A DNA stretch of 64,000 nt. Source: Vibrio ostreae. Lineage in GTDB: Bacteria; Pseudomonadota; Gammaproteobacteria; Enterobacterales; Vibrionaceae. The position numbers were made by a program, and so were the translations under genes. The notes below the pieces were generated by a model. The model searched no databases. It was given only the letters and a program-made list of their open reading frames with translations, and had not been told where the DNA came from. Shown in pieces: positions 1-9,804 of the stretch; within the stretch, counting starts at the first letter, position 1, and every line of letters begins with the position of its first letter. The stretch spans positions 310,001 to 374,000 of the forward strand of contig NZ_CP076643.1 in assembly GCF_019226825.1 (NCBI RefSeq), given 5' to 3'.

Positions 1-389
1 CTCCGATCCTGGGGGTCATGATGGTCAACGCTTTGGCTGCCAGCGATCGTATTTTGATCCCGGTGCAGACCGAGTTTCTGGCGATGAAAGGTCTGGAGCG
101 CATGGTGCGCACACTGGCGATTATGCAAAAGTCGCGCAGTCGCTCGTTTAAAGTCACCATAGTGCCGACCATGTATGACAAGCGCACCCGGGCATCATTG
201 CAGACGCTTAACCAGTTGAAAAAAGATTACCCGGATCAGGTCTGGACATCAGCGGTACCGATTGATACCAAGTTTCGTGATGCCAGCCTGAAACGTTTAC
301 CAGCTTCGCACTTTGCCGAAGGCAGCCGCGGAGTATTTGCCTATAAGCAGTTATTGTTGTTCTTAGAGAGGCTCGCCATCGATGAGTAA
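1..389 (+). CDS. parC: ParA-family ATPase ParC, C-terminal part (5' end outside window)
   Basis: This is the C-terminal part of a Soj/ParA-type ATPase. The reading frame is open from the first bases (P-I-L-G-V upstream of the first ATG at 18), so the gene starts before the window. Visible are the segment after the Walker B region (PILGVMMVNAL) and the helix QTEFLAMKGLERM typical of MinD/ParA proteins. It overlaps the next gene by 8 nt. In vibrios a ParA homologue at this position, followed by a CheW-domain protein and CheW, is ParC, which places chemotaxis arrays at the flagellated pole. That identity rests on family and synteny; the Walker A loop is not in view. Confidence 0.85.
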   Translation, partial: PILGVMMVNALAASDRILIPVQTEFLAMKGLERMVRTLAIMQKSRSRSFKVTIVPTMYDKRTRASLQTLNQLKKDYPDQVWTSAVPIDTKFRDASLKRLPASHFAEGSRGVFAYKQLLLFLERLAIDE

Positions 390-1389
390 TCCTTTGCTGT
401 CGAGTGAACAGGCTTTAGACGATTATTTCAATGCTTTGCTTGATGAAGAGCTGGGCGATGACGAGCTGCTTCCAGAGCCAGAACGAGCACCAGAGTTAAA
501 ACCTGCGCCGCAGATAGCTGCTGCGGCGCAACAGAATTTCTTTGAGCAAGAGCTGGACGAAATCGAGTTACCCAACCTGAATGACGTCCAGCGTTTACTC
601 AGTCAACTGGAAAACAGTAATCCGGTTGCTGAACTTGATCTCGAACAGGTCATGGAACAGAACACGCTTGATATCGCAGTGCATGAGGTGGTGGCGACAC
701 CGGCTGACGTGGACGAAATTCAGGAATGGGATCTTGAACCGGAACTGCACAGCGAAGCAGAGCTGCCAGATAGCATTGCTTTACAAGAGTTACAGGATTT
801 GGCTGAGCCGGACATCAGCGTCACTGAGCCCATCGCAGAGGTGGCACAGCCACAGGCTGAAGTGACAGCAGACCCGACGCCAGAGCCCGCAACTCAAGCG
901 GGTGGCGGATCTCTTGGTCACTGGGACAGCCCGGTACGCAATGAAAATTTTCAGGTGCTCTATTTTGATGTCAATGGTGTGACCTTTGCGGTTCCGCTCG
1001 ATGAACTGGGCGGGATTCATCAGAAAGGCAGCCTGAACCACTTGATCGGACGACCGGTCTGGTACCTGGGGTTACAGACCAATCGTGATACTCAGCTGGA
1101 TGTGGTTGATACCGCAAAGTGGGTCATGGCAGAAAAACTGCGAGACGACAGTCATAAAGAACATTATCAGTACATTGTGATGCTTGGTGAAAGCCACTGG
1201 GGATTAGCATGTACTAAACTCTTAGGCACGGAATTGCTTAACAGTGACAAAGTTCGCTGGCGGGAACAGGTGGGTAAACGCCCCTGGCTTGCCGGAATGG
1301 TGAAAGAAAAAATGTGCGCCTTGATCCATGTTGAGGCATTGATCGCTATGCTAAACGCTGGTCTTGATGTAAAAGCACTGGATAAATAA
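382..1389 (+). CDS. parP: ParP, chemotaxis array positioning protein with C-terminal CheW-like domain
   Basis: A 335-residue protein with an acidic, proline-rich and probably disordered N-terminal half (about 1-180) and a C-terminal CheW-like/AIF domain (about 188-330, from the NFQVLYFDVNGVTFAVPL strand onwards). In Vibrio, ParP links ParC to the chemoreceptor/CheA array and stops array dissociation. The gene starts inside parC (8-nt overlap, AGAGAGG upstream) and is followed by cheW, matching the usual polar chemotaxis order. The divergent middle region is normal for this family. Assignment is by domain layout plus synteny. Confidence 0.85.
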   Translation: MSNPLLSSEQALDDYFNALLDEELGDDELLPEPERAPELKPAPQIAAAAQQNFFEQELDEIELPNLNDVQRLLSQLENSNPVAELDLEQVMEQNTLDIAVHEVVATPADVDEIQEWDLEPELHSEAELPDSIALQELQDLAEPDISVTEPIAEVAQPQAEVTADPTPEPATQAGGGSLGHWDSPVRNENFQVLYFDVNGVTFAVPLDELGGIHQKGSLNHLIGRPVWYLGLQTNRDTQLDVVDTAKWVMAEKLRDDSHKEHYQYIVMLGESHWGLACTKLLGTELLNSDKVRWREQVGKRPWLAGMVKEKMCALIHVEALIAMLNAGLDVKALDK

Positions 1390-1426
1390 TACATATTTGT
1401 CGGGAACGACTATAAGAGGAAAAGGT

Positions 1427-1921
1427 ATGTCTCAAACTAACGAAGTTGAAGTGCGAAAAGAACACTCTAACGACGAAGTGCTGCAGTGGGTGACGTTCCA
1501 GCTAGAAGAAGAAACCTATGGCATCAATGTAATGCAGGTGCGTGAAGTTCTGCGTTATACCGAAATTGCTCCGGTTCCCGGTGCTCCGGATTACGTGCTG
1601 GGTATCATCAACCTGCGTGGTAATGTTGTCACCGTTATCGATACTCGCTCCCGATTTGGTTTGATGCAAGGTGAGACGACAGATAACACCCGTATCATTG
1701 TGATTGAATCAGAGCGCCAGGTGATTGGTATTCTGGTTGATAGCGTGGCGGAAGTGGTATACCTGCGTTCATCTGAAATTGACACCACACCAAGTGTCGG
1801 CACAGACGAAAGTTCTAAGTTCATTCAGGGTGTCAGCAACCGTGATGGTAAGCTGCTGATTCTGGTGGATCTGAACAAGCTGCTTAGCGATGAAGAATGG
1901 GATGAAATGGCTCATCTGTAA
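1427..1921 (+). CDS. cheW: Chemotaxis coupling protein CheW
   Basis: A 164-residue single-domain CheW, which couples chemoreceptors to the kinase CheA in the cytoplasm. Family signatures include WVTFQLEEETYGINVMQVREVL near the N-terminus, the VPGAPDYVLGIINLRG loop and the GILVDSVAEV strand. The start chosen is the ATG at 1427, preceded by AGAGGAAAAGGT; an upstream in-frame TTG at 1397 has no such site. The stop overlaps the next ATG (TAATG), so the following gene is probably translationally coupled. Confidence 0.95.
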   Translation: MSQTNEVEVRKEHSNDEVLQWVTFQLEEETYGINVMQVREVLRYTEIAPVPGAPDYVLGIINLRGNVVTVIDTRSRFGLMQGETTDNTRIIVIESERQVIGILVDSVAEVVYLRSSEIDTTPSVGTDESSKFIQGVSNRDGKLLILVDLNKLLSDEEWDEMAHL

Positions 1922-2433
1922 TGAGTGATTGGGTCAGCTTAACGCCGTCCGTACTTGCTGCTGGCGGCGCTATTCTATTCGTTCTGCTCTTGCTCGCATT
2001 GCTGATGGTACGTCGCTCTCAACGGCGTCATTCCGATATGCTGCGCCAGCAAATCCGCCATCTTGATAAAGAACTGCAAAAAGCCAATAAACAAGCGTTG
2101 GAAGTGCGTTCGGTGATGGTAGGGCTGGGTCAGCAGGTTTCCGAGCAACAAGATATTATTTTACATCTGAGTGAACGGTTAAAAGAGCTCGAAAATGCCG
2201 ATACCGACGGGCGGATGTACAGCCGCGCCTCGAAAATGGTCAAGTTGGGCGCAGATATTAACGAGCTGATCGAAGAGTGTGAACTGCCCAAGGCCGAAGC
2301 GGAGTTGATGCTGTCATTGCAGAAAAAAATGTCAGGTCGTGAGGCTATTCCGCCGTTAAGCAGTGATCCGGAACAGCGCTCGTCTGCCGGTAATCAGCAG
2401 CGTAGCGCGCGTAAACCGGTCCGGCGCAACTGA
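1921..2433 (+). CDS. DUF2802 membrane-anchored protein at the end of the chemotaxis operon
   Basis: A 170-residue protein with one N-terminal membrane helix (about 10-30), a predicted coiled coil (about 35-95) and a conserved C-terminal part around RMYSRASKMVKLGADINELI, the recognisable DUF2802 region. It overlaps cheW by one base and is followed by a terminator, so it is the last gene of the operon. DUF2802 genes follow cheW in many vibrios; their function is not established. The Arg-rich tail (RSARKPVRRN) is basic. Confidence 0.75.
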   Translation: MSDWVSLTPSVLAAGGAILFVLLLLALLMVRRSQRRHSDMLRQQIRHLDKELQKANKQALEVRSVMVGLGQQVSEQQDIILHLSERLKELENADTDGRMYSRASKMVKLGADINELIEECELPKAEAELMLSLQKKMSGREAIPPLSSDPEQRSSAGNQQRSARKPVRRN

Positions 2434-2495
2434 TATCTGCTGCTGATTTGAGCATAATAATTCAGCTTATCAATAGGCTCGGGCGCAAACTTAAT

Positions 2496-2520
2496 AAGGA
2501 AGCATAAGGCTTCCTTTTTT
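2496..2520 (+). terminator. Rho-independent terminator of the chemotaxis operon
   Basis: Stem AAGGAAGC / GCTTCCTT with a five-base loop, followed directly by a T run. It lies 60 nt after the DUF2802 stop. Confidence 0.85.
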
Positions 2521-2690
2521 ATTGGGCTATGACAGGGTATGCGCTTAATACCTTAGGGTTAGTTGGTGTAAGAAGCTGTTAAAATTTAACAGTTTCTTAC
2601 CTAGTTTCGTGATTCGAAATACCCTTGGTCTATTTAGTCTCTTTCTGGGTGTGGTAATATAGACGCCCCAAAATAGTGATACAGAAGCCC

Positions 2691-3311
2691 ATGCTGGATG
2701 TAAAAAGCCTCACCGCAATTCGTGATGATAGAGCGCTGTTTGAAGGATTGTCTTTTACCATTCAATCCGGTGAACTGGTGCAGATCGAAGGACGTAACGG
2801 TACGGGTAAGACGACATTACTGCGCATCATCACCGGCCTTGGTGATCGTGATGAAGGTACTATCCATTGGAACCAAGTCAATATCGAAGCGGATCGTGAC
2901 AGTTATCATCAGGACTTACTGTTTCTTGGTCATCAGACCGGGATTAAACGTGAGTTAACCGCATTGGAAAATTTGCGTTTTTATCAGTCAGTCCACGCCG
3001 GGTCGGCAGTAGGTGAAGATCTCTATCAGGCGCTGACCCAGGTAGGGCTGGCGGGACGAGAAGATGTGCCGGTGGCACATCTTTCTGCCGGACAGCAGCG
3101 ACGGGTTGCGTTGGCGAGACTATGGCTCAGCCGGAAAAAACTGTGGATTCTGGATGAACCCTTGACTGCGATTGACAAGCAAGGTGCCAAAGTGTTGGAA
3201 GCGTTGTTTCTTAAACACGCTGAGCAAGGCGGTATCGTGGTTCTGACCACTCACCAGGATATGTTTGCCGATAATCCCAAGCTGCGTAAAATTAAACTGG
3301 GGGATGCCTGA
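2691..3311 (+). CDS. ccmA: Cytochrome c maturation ABC transporter ATPase CcmA
   Basis: A 206-residue ABC ATPase, first gene of the cytochrome c maturation operon. With CcmB, CcmC and CcmD it drives release of holo-CcmE from CcmC. Motifs seen are Walker [10 protein letters not shown], signature [14 protein letters not shown] and Walker B LWILDEP. The start is uncertain: an ATG at 2691 ([10 protein letters not shown]) fits the family N-terminus, whereas a GTG at 2676 would add five residues; neither has a strong ribosome binding site. A -10-like TAATAT lies at 2655-2660. Confidence 0.95.
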   Translation: MLDVKSLTAIRDDRALFEGLSFTIQSGELVQIEGRNGTGKTTLLRIITGLGDRDEGTIHWNQVNIEADRDSYHQDLLFLGHQTGIKRELTALENLRFYQSVHAGSAVGEDLYQALTQVGLAGREDVPVAHLSAGQQRRVALARLWLSRKKLWILDEPLTAIDKQGAKVLEALFLKHAEQGGIVVLTTHQDMFADNPKLRKIKLGDA

Positions 3312-3979
3312 TGTTCTCAACTATGGGCACGGTGATCCGGCGTGAACTGCTGATTGCGTTTAGGCGTCAGGCGGATATTTTTAATCCGCTGTGGTTTTTT
3401 ATCATAGTGATCACCCTGTTTCCGCTGAGCATAGGTCCTGAGCCCGGGCTGTTATCACGTATTGCACCGGGTATTGTCTGGGTGGCGGCGCTGCTGTCTG
3501 CTCTGCTCTCGCTCGAGCGTCTGTTTCGTGATGATTTTCAGGATGGTTCACTGGAGCAGATGATGCTGATGCCGGTTCCGTTACCTGTGGTCGTCATTTC
3601 TAAAGTATTGGCGCACTGGTTGTTAACCGGTGTCCCGCTTATTCTGATTAGTCCGCTGCTGGCGATTTTGCTGTCTCTGGATTTGGATACCTGGCTGGCC
3701 GTGGTATTGACGTTGCTGTTGGGGACTCCAACCCTCAGCTTTATTGGTGCTATAGGCGTGGCGCTGACCGTCGGGCTGCAAAAAGGTGGGGTGCTGCTGA
3801 GCCTGCTGGTGCTGCCGCTGTATATTCCAATTTTAATTTTTGCCACTTCAGCGATCGATGCTGCTTCGCTGGGGATGGCGTTTAACGGACAATTGGCCAT
3901 TATGGCTGCCATGTTTATGGGGGCACTGACCCTGACCCCATTTGCGATCAGTGCAGCACTCAGAGTGAGCGTCAATTGA
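3311..3979 (+). CDS. ccmB: Heme exporter protein CcmB
   Basis: A 222-residue integral membrane protein with six hydrophobic segments, the permease partner of CcmA. The N-terminal IRRELLIAFRRQADIFNPLWFF segment is shared across CcmB proteins. Its ATG overlaps the ccmA stop by one base. The 83-nt gap to ccmC is the only real spacing in the first half of the operon. Confidence 0.93.
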   Translation: MFSTMGTVIRRELLIAFRRQADIFNPLWFFIIVITLFPLSIGPEPGLLSRIAPGIVWVAALLSALLSLERLFRDDFQDGSLEQMMLMPVPLPVVVISKVLAHWLLTGVPLILISPLLAILLSLDLDTWLAVVLTLLLGTPTLSFIGAIGVALTVGLQKGGVLLSLLVLPLYIPILIFATSAIDAASLGMAFNGQLAIMAAMFMGALTLTPFAISAALRVSVN

Positions 3980-4062
3980 CAGATTGCGGACTGCTGTATC
4001 CGTGACATACTGGCAAACCGGACAAGACAGATTCGGTGTCGGAAGCAAAGTGAGAAAGAACA

Positions 4063-4815
4063 ATGTGGAAATGGCTCCATCCCTATGCCAAACCAGAAGC
4101 TGCTTACCGTTTATGCGGTAAATTGCAGCCGTGGTTTGTGATTTTAGCGCTGTTATGTCTGGCTGCCGGTACCGTTTGGGGACTGGCTTTTGCGCCGGCT
4201 GACTACCAGCAGGGCGATAGTTTTCGAATTATTTATATTCATGTTCCCGCGGCGATCTGGTCGATGGGGGTGTATATGTCGATGGCGATTGCGGCCTTTA
4301 TCGGCCTGGTTTGGCAGGTGAAATTGTCCGACATGGCCGCTTCAGCGATGGCGCCTATTGGTGCGGTATATACCTTTATCGCGCTGATCACTGGTGCGGT
4401 GTGGGGCAAGCCGATGTGGGGCGCCTGGTGGGTATGGGACGCTCGTCTGACGTCCGAACTGATTCTACTGTTCCTCTATCTGGGTGTCATCGCCTTGTAT
4501 CATGCGTTTGATGACCAGAAAACGGCCGCAAAAGCCGCCGGTATTCTGGCTATTGTCGGGGTCATCAACCTGCCCATTATTCACTTTTCTGTCGAGTGGT
4601 GGAATACCCTGCATCAGGGGGCCACTATCACCAAATTTGCCAAGCCATCCATTTCCAACGACATGTTGTGGCCGTTGCTGTTAAATATTTTTGGGTTTGC
4701 TTTCTTGTTCGCTGCTCTGGCGATGATTCGTACCCGGAACGAGATCATCAGTAAAGAGAGTCACCGTCCATGGGTGATCCAGCTGGCAACCAGCAAAATG
4801 CTCGGGGGGCAATGA
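4063..4815 (+). CDS. ccmC: Heme-handling protein CcmC
   Basis: A 250-residue inner membrane protein with six membrane helices and the tryptophan-rich periplasmic WWD motif (WGKPMWGAWWVWD), flanked by histidines (about 60 and 184) that bind heme. CcmC loads heme covalently onto CcmE. Length and motif match the family. The stop is separated by one base from the ccmD start. Confidence 0.95.
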   Translation: MWKWLHPYAKPEAAYRLCGKLQPWFVILALLCLAAGTVWGLAFAPADYQQGDSFRIIYIHVPAAIWSMGVYMSMAIAAFIGLVWQVKLSDMAASAMAPIGAVYTFIALITGAVWGKPMWGAWWVWDARLTSELILLFLYLGVIALYHAFDDQKTAAKAAGILAIVGVINLPIIHFSVEWWNTLHQGATITKFAKPSISNDMLWPLLLNIFGFAFLFAALAMIRTRNEIISKESHRPWVIQLATSKMLGGQ

Positions 4816-4816
4816 G

Positions 4817-5023
4817 ATGTATTTTGACTCAATCGGTGACTTTTTTGCCATGGGAGGCTACGCAGGTTATGTGTGGAGCGCCTTTGGTATCACTTTTGTT
4901 TCATTGTTAATTTTGTGGGTGGCGAGTGTTCGTCGCAGCCGGACGCTGCTTAAGCAGGTCGAGGCCAAAATCGCGCGTCAGGCTCGGATTGATGCGGCAA
5001 AAAATATGGAGAACACACTATGA
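4817..5023 (+). CDS. ccmD: Heme exporter small subunit CcmD
   Basis: A 68-residue protein with one membrane helix (about 17-38) and a basic cytoplasmic tail. CcmD is needed to release holo-CcmE from the CcmABCD complex. The [18 protein letters not shown] segment is the conserved part of this family. It overlaps ccmE by 4 nt (ATGA). Confidence 0.9.
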   Translation: MYFDSIGDFFAMGGYAGYVWSAFGITFVSLLILWVASVRRSRTLLKQVEAKIARQARIDAAKNMENTL

Positions 5024-5502
5024 ACCCAAGACGAAAAAAGCGCCTCGGTATTGTGCTGGCCATTCTGATTGGTCTCGGTGCGACGATTGGTTTGATTTTG
5101 TACGCACTGAACCAGAATATGGACCTGTTTTATACTCCGACTGAGCTGGTAAACGGTAAAAGCGGGAAGAAACCGGAAGTCGGCCAGCGACTGCGTATTG
5201 GTGGTATGGTACAGAAAGGTTCGGTGAAACGCGATTCTGACTCGTTAAAAGTCAGCTTTTTGCTGCGTGATACCGGGCCGACCGTGACCATTCTTTACGA
5301 CGGCATTCTGCCGGACCTGTTCCGTGAAGGGCAGGGTATTGTTGCTCAGGGGGTGCTGAAAGACGCCACTACCGTTGAAGCATTCGAAGTTCTGGCTAAG
5401 CACGATGAAGAGTATATGCCGCCGGAAATTGCTGAAGCGATGCAGAAAAACCATTCTCCGATGAATTATTCTGAGCAACAGATACAAGGGAGTGCGCAAT
5501 GA
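5020..5502 (+). CDS. ccmE: Periplasmic heme chaperone CcmE
   Basis: A 160-residue protein with an N-terminal membrane anchor (about 9-30) and an OB-fold periplasmic domain. The heme-attaching histidine is in [12 protein letters not shown] (H128), with the usual nearby tyrosine (Y132). It accepts heme from CcmC and passes it to CcmF. It overlaps ccmD and ccmF by 4 nt each. Confidence 0.95.
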   Translation: MNPRRKKRLGIVLAILIGLGATIGLILYALNQNMDLFYTPTELVNGKSGKKPEVGQRLRIGGMVQKGSVKRDSDSLKVSFLLRDTGPTVTILYDGILPDLFREGQGIVAQGVLKDATTVEAFEVLAKHDEEYMPPEIAEAMQKNHSPMNYSEQQIQGSAQ

Positions 5503-7454
5503 TTGCAGAGATAGGACATTTTGCCCTAATCCTGGCACTGGCGCTGGCGTTACTGCTCAGTATATTGCCTTTGATCGGCGCTGCCAAAAACAACGCGACT
5601 CTGATGAATGCGGCGCGCCCTCTGTCGCTGGGCATGTTCACTATGCTGGCGTTGTCGTTCGGCATCCTGATGTGGGCCTTCTACAGCAACGATTTTACCG
5701 TGCAGTATGTGGCCAGTAATTCCAACAGTCAGCTGCCTTGGTATTACCGTCTGACTGCTGTCTGGGGTGCCCACGAGGGCTCGTTGCTGCTGTGGGTGCT
5801 GATTCAGGCTGGCTGGACTCTGGCTGTGGCCACCCTTAGTCGCGGCATGCCGCAAGAGTCGGTTGCACGGGTACTGTCCGTGATGGGTATGATCAGCGTC
5901 GGTTTCCTGCTGTTTATCATCGTGACATCGAACCCGTTCACTCGCACTCTGCCATACTTCCCGATCGATGGCCGCGACCTCAATCCGCTGCTGCAGGACC
6001 CGGGGCTGATTATCCATCCGCCTATGTTGTATATGGGCTATGTCGGTTTCTCGGTGGCGTTTTCTTTTGCGATTGCATCATTGATGACCGGACGTCTGGA
6101 CACGGCATGGGCGCGCTGGTCGCGTCCGTGGACGACGGCGGCTTGGCTGTTCCTGACTGTCGGCATTGTACTGGGTTCATGGTGGGCTTATTACGAACTG
6201 GGCTGGGGCGGCTGGTGGTTCTGGGATCCGGTCGAAAACGCATCCTTTATGCCTTGGCTGGCTGGTACCGCTTTAATTCACTCACTGGCGGTGACCGAAA
6301 AGCGCGGCACGTTTAAGGCCTGGACCGTGTTACTGGCGATTTCAGCGTTCTCACTGAGTCTGCTCGGTACGTTTCTGGTGCGCTCAGGAATTCTGGTTTC
6401 GGTGCACGCATTTGCGTCCGACCCGGCGCGCGGCATCTTTATCCTGGCCTTTCTGGTGATTGTGATTGGCGGCTCGCTGCTGCTGTTTGCGCTCAAAGGC
6501 GCATCAGTACGGGTGCGAGGCAACTTTGAGCTGGTATCGCGAGAGAATGCCCTGCTGGCCAATAACGTATTACTGATCGCGGCCCTGGTGGTGGTTCTGG
6601 TTGGTACTCTGCTGCCGTTGGTGCATAAACAGCTTGGGCTGGGCTCGGTTTCTATCGGCGCGCCATTCTTTAACTCGCTGTTTGCCTGGTTGATGGTGCC
6701 GTTCGCGTTTCTGCTCGGTATTGGTCCGCTGATTCGCTGGAAGCGTGACAACCTGAGTAAACTTATCAAACCTATGGTGATTTCCGGCCTGATCTCCCTG
6801 CTGCTTGGGGCGATAGTCGTTGACACGACCATGCTGCATTTCAGTGCCATGGCCTATATGGGCTGGGTAATGGCGTTATGGATTGTGTGCCTGCACGCGG
6901 TGGAGCTGTATGAACGTGCGACTCATCGTCACGGCTTCCTGACCGGTCTGGGTAAATTGCAACGCAGCCACTGGGCGATGATGTTGGCCCACCTGGGGCT
7001 GGCGGTGACGATTATCGGTATCGCGATGGTGCAGAACTACAGCATTGAACGTGATGTGCGCCTGGCGCCTGGTGAACGTTTCCAGCTGCATGATTACGAG
7101 TTCTACTTTAAAGGGCTGCGTGATAAAGATGGCCCTAACTACGATGGTTATATTGCCGATTTTGAGGTCACTCAGCAAGGTAAGTACCTCAACACCATGC
7201 ACGCAGAGAAGCGTTTCTATCGTACGGCGCGCTCTATGATGACCGAAGCGGCGATTGATCGCGGCCTGACGCGCGACCTGTATATCGCGATGGGCGAACG
7301 TCTGGATGACAATCATTCCTGGGCGGTACGCATTTACTACAAACCGTTTGTTCGCTGGATTTGGGCGGGTGGTCTTTTGATGGCGATTGGCGGATTGCTG
7401 GCCATTAGTGATAAGCGCTACCGTTTCAGAAAGACATCGGCACAGGAGGCATAA
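5499..7454 (+). CDS. ccmF: Cytochrome c-heme lyase subunit CcmF
   Basis: A 651-residue polytopic membrane protein of the heme lyase. Motifs seen are [13 protein letters not shown] near residue 90, the WWD domain ([19 protein letters not shown]) near residue 235 and a C-terminal periplasmic loop before the last helix. With CcmH/CcmI it attaches heme to the CXXCH motif of apocytochromes. Length is normal; it starts within the ccmE stop (ATGA). Confidence 0.96.
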   Translation: MIAEIGHFALILALALALLLSILPLIGAAKNNATLMNAARPLSLGMFTMLALSFGILMWAFYSNDFTVQYVASNSNSQLPWYYRLTAVWGAHEGSLLLWVLIQAGWTLAVATLSRGMPQESVARVLSVMGMISVGFLLFIIVTSNPFTRTLPYFPIDGRDLNPLLQDPGLIIHPPMLYMGYVGFSVAFSFAIASLMTGRLDTAWARWSRPWTTAAWLFLTVGIVLGSWWAYYELGWGGWWFWDPVENASFMPWLAGTALIHSLAVTEKRGTFKAWTVLLAISAFSLSLLGTFLVRSGILVSVHAFASDPARGIFILAFLVIVIGGSLLLFALKGASVRVRGNFELVSRENALLANNVLLIAALVVVLVGTLLPLVHKQLGLGSVSIGAPFFNSLFAWLMVPFAFLLGIGPLIRWKRDNLSKLIKPMVISGLISLLLGAIVVDTTMLHFSAMAYMGWVMALWIVCLHAVELYERATHRHGFLTGLGKLQRSHWAMMLAHLGLAVTIIGIAMVQNYSIERDVRLAPGERFQLHDYEFYFKGLRDKDGPNYDGYIADFEVTQQGKYLNTMHAEKRFYRTARSMMTEAAIDRGLTRDLYIAMGERLDDNHSWAVRIYYKPFVRWIWAGGLLMAIGGLLAISDKRYRFRKTSAQEA

Positions 7455-7457
7455 GGC

Positions 7458-8012
7458 ATGAATAAGAAGATTCTGTTTATTCCGCTGCTGGCATTTCTGA
7501 TTCTGGCAGCCGTGTTTGCCACTCAATTGTTCAGAAACTCGGAAGGGGATGATCCGACCAAGCTTGAGTCAGTGTTGGTAGGGAAGAAGGTGCCAACTTT
7601 CCGTCTCGAGGATCTGGCTGAGCCCGGCAAACTGTATGATCAGTCGATATTTAAAGGCGAGCCGCTGCTGCTCAATGTCTGGGCAACCTGGTGTCCGACG
7701 TGTTATGCCGAGCACCAGTACCTTAACCAGTTATCTGGTCAGGGGGTGAAAATTATCGGTATGAACTACAAAGATCAGCGCGATAAAGCGGTAAAATGGC
7801 TCAACAATCTGGGTAATCCATACCTGATCAGTCTGTTTGATGGTAATGGTATGTTGGGTTTGGATCTGGGTGTGTACGGCGCGCCGGAGACATTTCTGAT
7901 TGATGCTAACGGGGTGATTCGTTACCGCCATGTCGGCGATGTCAATCCTCGCAACTGGCAGGATACCCTGGCGCCGCTTTATCAGAAACTGTTGCAGGAG
8001 GCGAAACAATGA
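7458..8012 (+). CDS. ccmG: Thiol:disulfide interchange protein DsbE/CcmG
   Basis: A 184-residue membrane-anchored thioredoxin-fold protein: N-terminal helix (about 4-24), then the active site WATWCPTC (C79, C82). It keeps apocytochrome c cysteines reduced before heme attachment. It lies 3 nt after ccmF and overlaps ccmH by 4 nt. Confidence 0.95.
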   Translation: MNKKILFIPLLAFLILAAVFATQLFRNSEGDDPTKLESVLVGKKVPTFRLEDLAEPGKLYDQSIFKGEPLLLNVWATWCPTCYAEHQYLNQLSGQGVKIIGMNYKDQRDKAVKWLNNLGNPYLISLFDGNGMLGLDLGVYGAPETFLIDANGVIRYRHVGDVNPRNWQDTLAPLYQKLLQEAKQ

Positions 8013-8488
8013 AACGTTGGATCCTCGCGATACTGACAAGCCTGATTGTTTCTGCCTCAGCTTTGGCGGCAATCGAAGTGTATGATTTTGACAGCCCGGA
8101 GCAGGAGAGCCAGTTTCAGGAACTGAGTAATACACTGCGTTGCCCGAAATGTCAGAACAATACCATTGCAGACTCGAATGCTGCTTTGGCTCAGGACCTG
8201 CGTCATAAAGTGTACGAAATGACTAAGCAAGGGCAGTCCAAGCAGGAAATTATCGACTACATGACCGCCCGTTATGGTGATTTTATCACTTATAACCCGC
8301 CATTTACCGCCAGTACCGCTATTTTGTGGCTTGGTCCTCTGGCCGTGCTGGCTATCGGTTTTAGCGTAATTGTCGTGCGCAGTCGCAGTAAAACGACCAC
8401 TGGCCAAGGGCAGCAATGGGACAGTGCTAAAGAAGCGCGCCTTAAGGCGTTGCTGGAAGAAGCTGAAAACGGAGATAAGCACAAATGA
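8009..8488 (+). CDS. ccmH: Cytochrome c-type biogenesis protein CcmH
   Basis: A 159-residue protein with signal sequence, the redox motif LRCPKCQNNTIADSNA (C45, C48) and a C-terminal membrane helix (about 108-125). It is the short form of CcmH that works with a separate CcmI; the TPR half found fused in some enterobacteria is encoded by the next gene here. It overlaps both neighbours by 4 nt. Confidence 0.95.
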   Translation: MKRWILAILTSLIVSASALAAIEVYDFDSPEQESQFQELSNTLRCPKCQNNTIADSNAALAQDLRHKVYEMTKQGQSKQEIIDYMTARYGDFITYNPPFTASTAILWLGPLAVLAIGFSVIVVRSRSKTTTGQGQQWDSAKEARLKALLEEAENGDKHK

Positions 8489-9708
8489 CTTTATTCTGGA
8501 TTGCGACGCTTATCCTGGTAACGATTGCCTGTGTGTTTATCGCCATACCGCTTATCCAGCGCAAAGCGAATAATGACACTGTCCTGCGTGACGAGCTGAA
8601 CAAAGCATTTTACAAGGACCGCCTCAGTGAACTGGAAGAAGAGACCCAGGAAGGTCTGGTTGGCGATCAGAGCGAACTTATTGCCGATTTGAAGCAGTCT
8701 CTGCTGGACGATATCCCCGAACAAGGCAAGGCCGTTGAAGCTCGTCAGATGTCGACACTGGCAGTGCTGATACCTTCCGTGCTGGTGGTGGTGCTGAGTT
8801 ATGGTCTGTATGCCAAGTTTGGTTATTACGATAAAGTCGAGCAGTGGCAAAATATCAGTGCTAATTTACCGGATCTGACCCGTAAGCTGATGGCTCCTGC
8901 CGGACAGGGCGTGCAACTGACTGACCAGGAGATGCAGGACCTGACCTTGTCGCTGCGCACTCGGCTATACTATCAACCAGAGGATTCGACCGGTTGGTTG
9001 CTACTCGGCCGGATAGGGCTGGCGAACCGGGATATGCAGACGGCGGTTGGTGCAATGAAACATGCTTATGCCCTTGAACCGACGGATGGCGATATCCAAC
9101 TGGGGTATGCCCAGGCCCTGATGCTGTCTGATGATGAAATGGATCAGAACCAGGCGCGTACGATGTTAGAACGCCTTGCCAGCCGTGATTATGTGGATTT
9201 ACGGGTCTATTCATTGCTGGCTTTTGATGCCTTTGAACGAGCGGAATATCAGGCGGCTATCGATTATTGGCGTCGTATGCAGCAGATGATAGGTCCGAAT
9301 GACGCGCGTTACCAGATGCTGACACGCAGTATTGCCAGTGCAGAGCGCAGCCTGGGACAAGGTTCTGATGCCGCTGCGGATTCGGTGCAGGTGACGATAT
9401 CGCTCGGCGGTAATGTCAGTTTGCCGGCTGACGCAGTGTTGATTGTATCGGTACACACCGCCGATGGCGCCCCGATGCCAGTAGCGGCTGCCCGTTATCC
9501 GCTGAGTCAGTTTCCGCGTACTGTGGTGCTTGATGACAGCAACAGCATGATTCAGGGGCGTAAGCTGTCTGATCTTGATTCGCTGATGGTGCGGGTCCGG
9601 GTTGACCGTGATGGTAACGTAGCAACAAAACAGGGCGACTGGTTTGGCGAGAGTGAGGCGGTTAATTTAGGTCAACCGGTTGAAGTTGTGATTGATAAGC
9701 AGTATTAA
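8485..9708 (+). CDS. ccmI: Cytochrome c biogenesis TPR protein CcmI
   Basis: A 407-residue protein with two membrane helices (about 4-23 and 91-110), a leucine-zipper-like cytoplasmic loop between them and a periplasmic region with TPR-like helices (about 150-270), then a beta-rich C-terminal domain. CcmI captures apocytochromes c and presents them to the CcmFH lyase. It is the last gene of the ccm operon; a terminator follows at 9768-9793. Confidence 0.92.
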   Translation: MTLFWIATLILVTIACVFIAIPLIQRKANNDTVLRDELNKAFYKDRLSELEEETQEGLVGDQSELIADLKQSLLDDIPEQGKAVEARQMSTLAVLIPSVLVVVLSYGLYAKFGYYDKVEQWQNISANLPDLTRKLMAPAGQGVQLTDQEMQDLTLSLRTRLYYQPEDSTGWLLLGRIGLANRDMQTAVGAMKHAYALEPTDGDIQLGYAQALMLSDDEMDQNQARTMLERLASRDYVDLRVYSLLAFDAFERAEYQAAIDYWRRMQQMIGPNDARYQMLTRSIASAERSLGQGSDAAADSVQVTISLGGNVSLPADAVLIVSVHTADGAPMPVAAARYPLSQFPRTVVLDDSNSMIQGRKLSDLDSLMVRVRVDRDGNVATKQGDWFGESEAVNLGQPVEVVIDKQY

Positions 9709-9767
9709 TTACCCACCTGTATACCCATGTGCTACTTTTTGGGTATAGTTGCTTGATTTGATGTATT

Positions 9768-9793
9768 AAAGGCCGATGACATCATCGGCTTTT
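9768..9793 (+). terminator. Terminator after the ccm operon
   Basis: Near-perfect stem AAGGCCGATGA / TCATCGGCTTTT with a very short centre, ending in TTTT. It separates ccmI from mlaA. Confidence 0.75.
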
Positions 9794-9804
9794 AGCTATG
9801 GACT

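Noticed and set aside
5550..7526. Several long minus-strand frames opposite ccmF
   Set aside because: They are shadows of the strongly biased ccmF codons; ccmF itself is certain.
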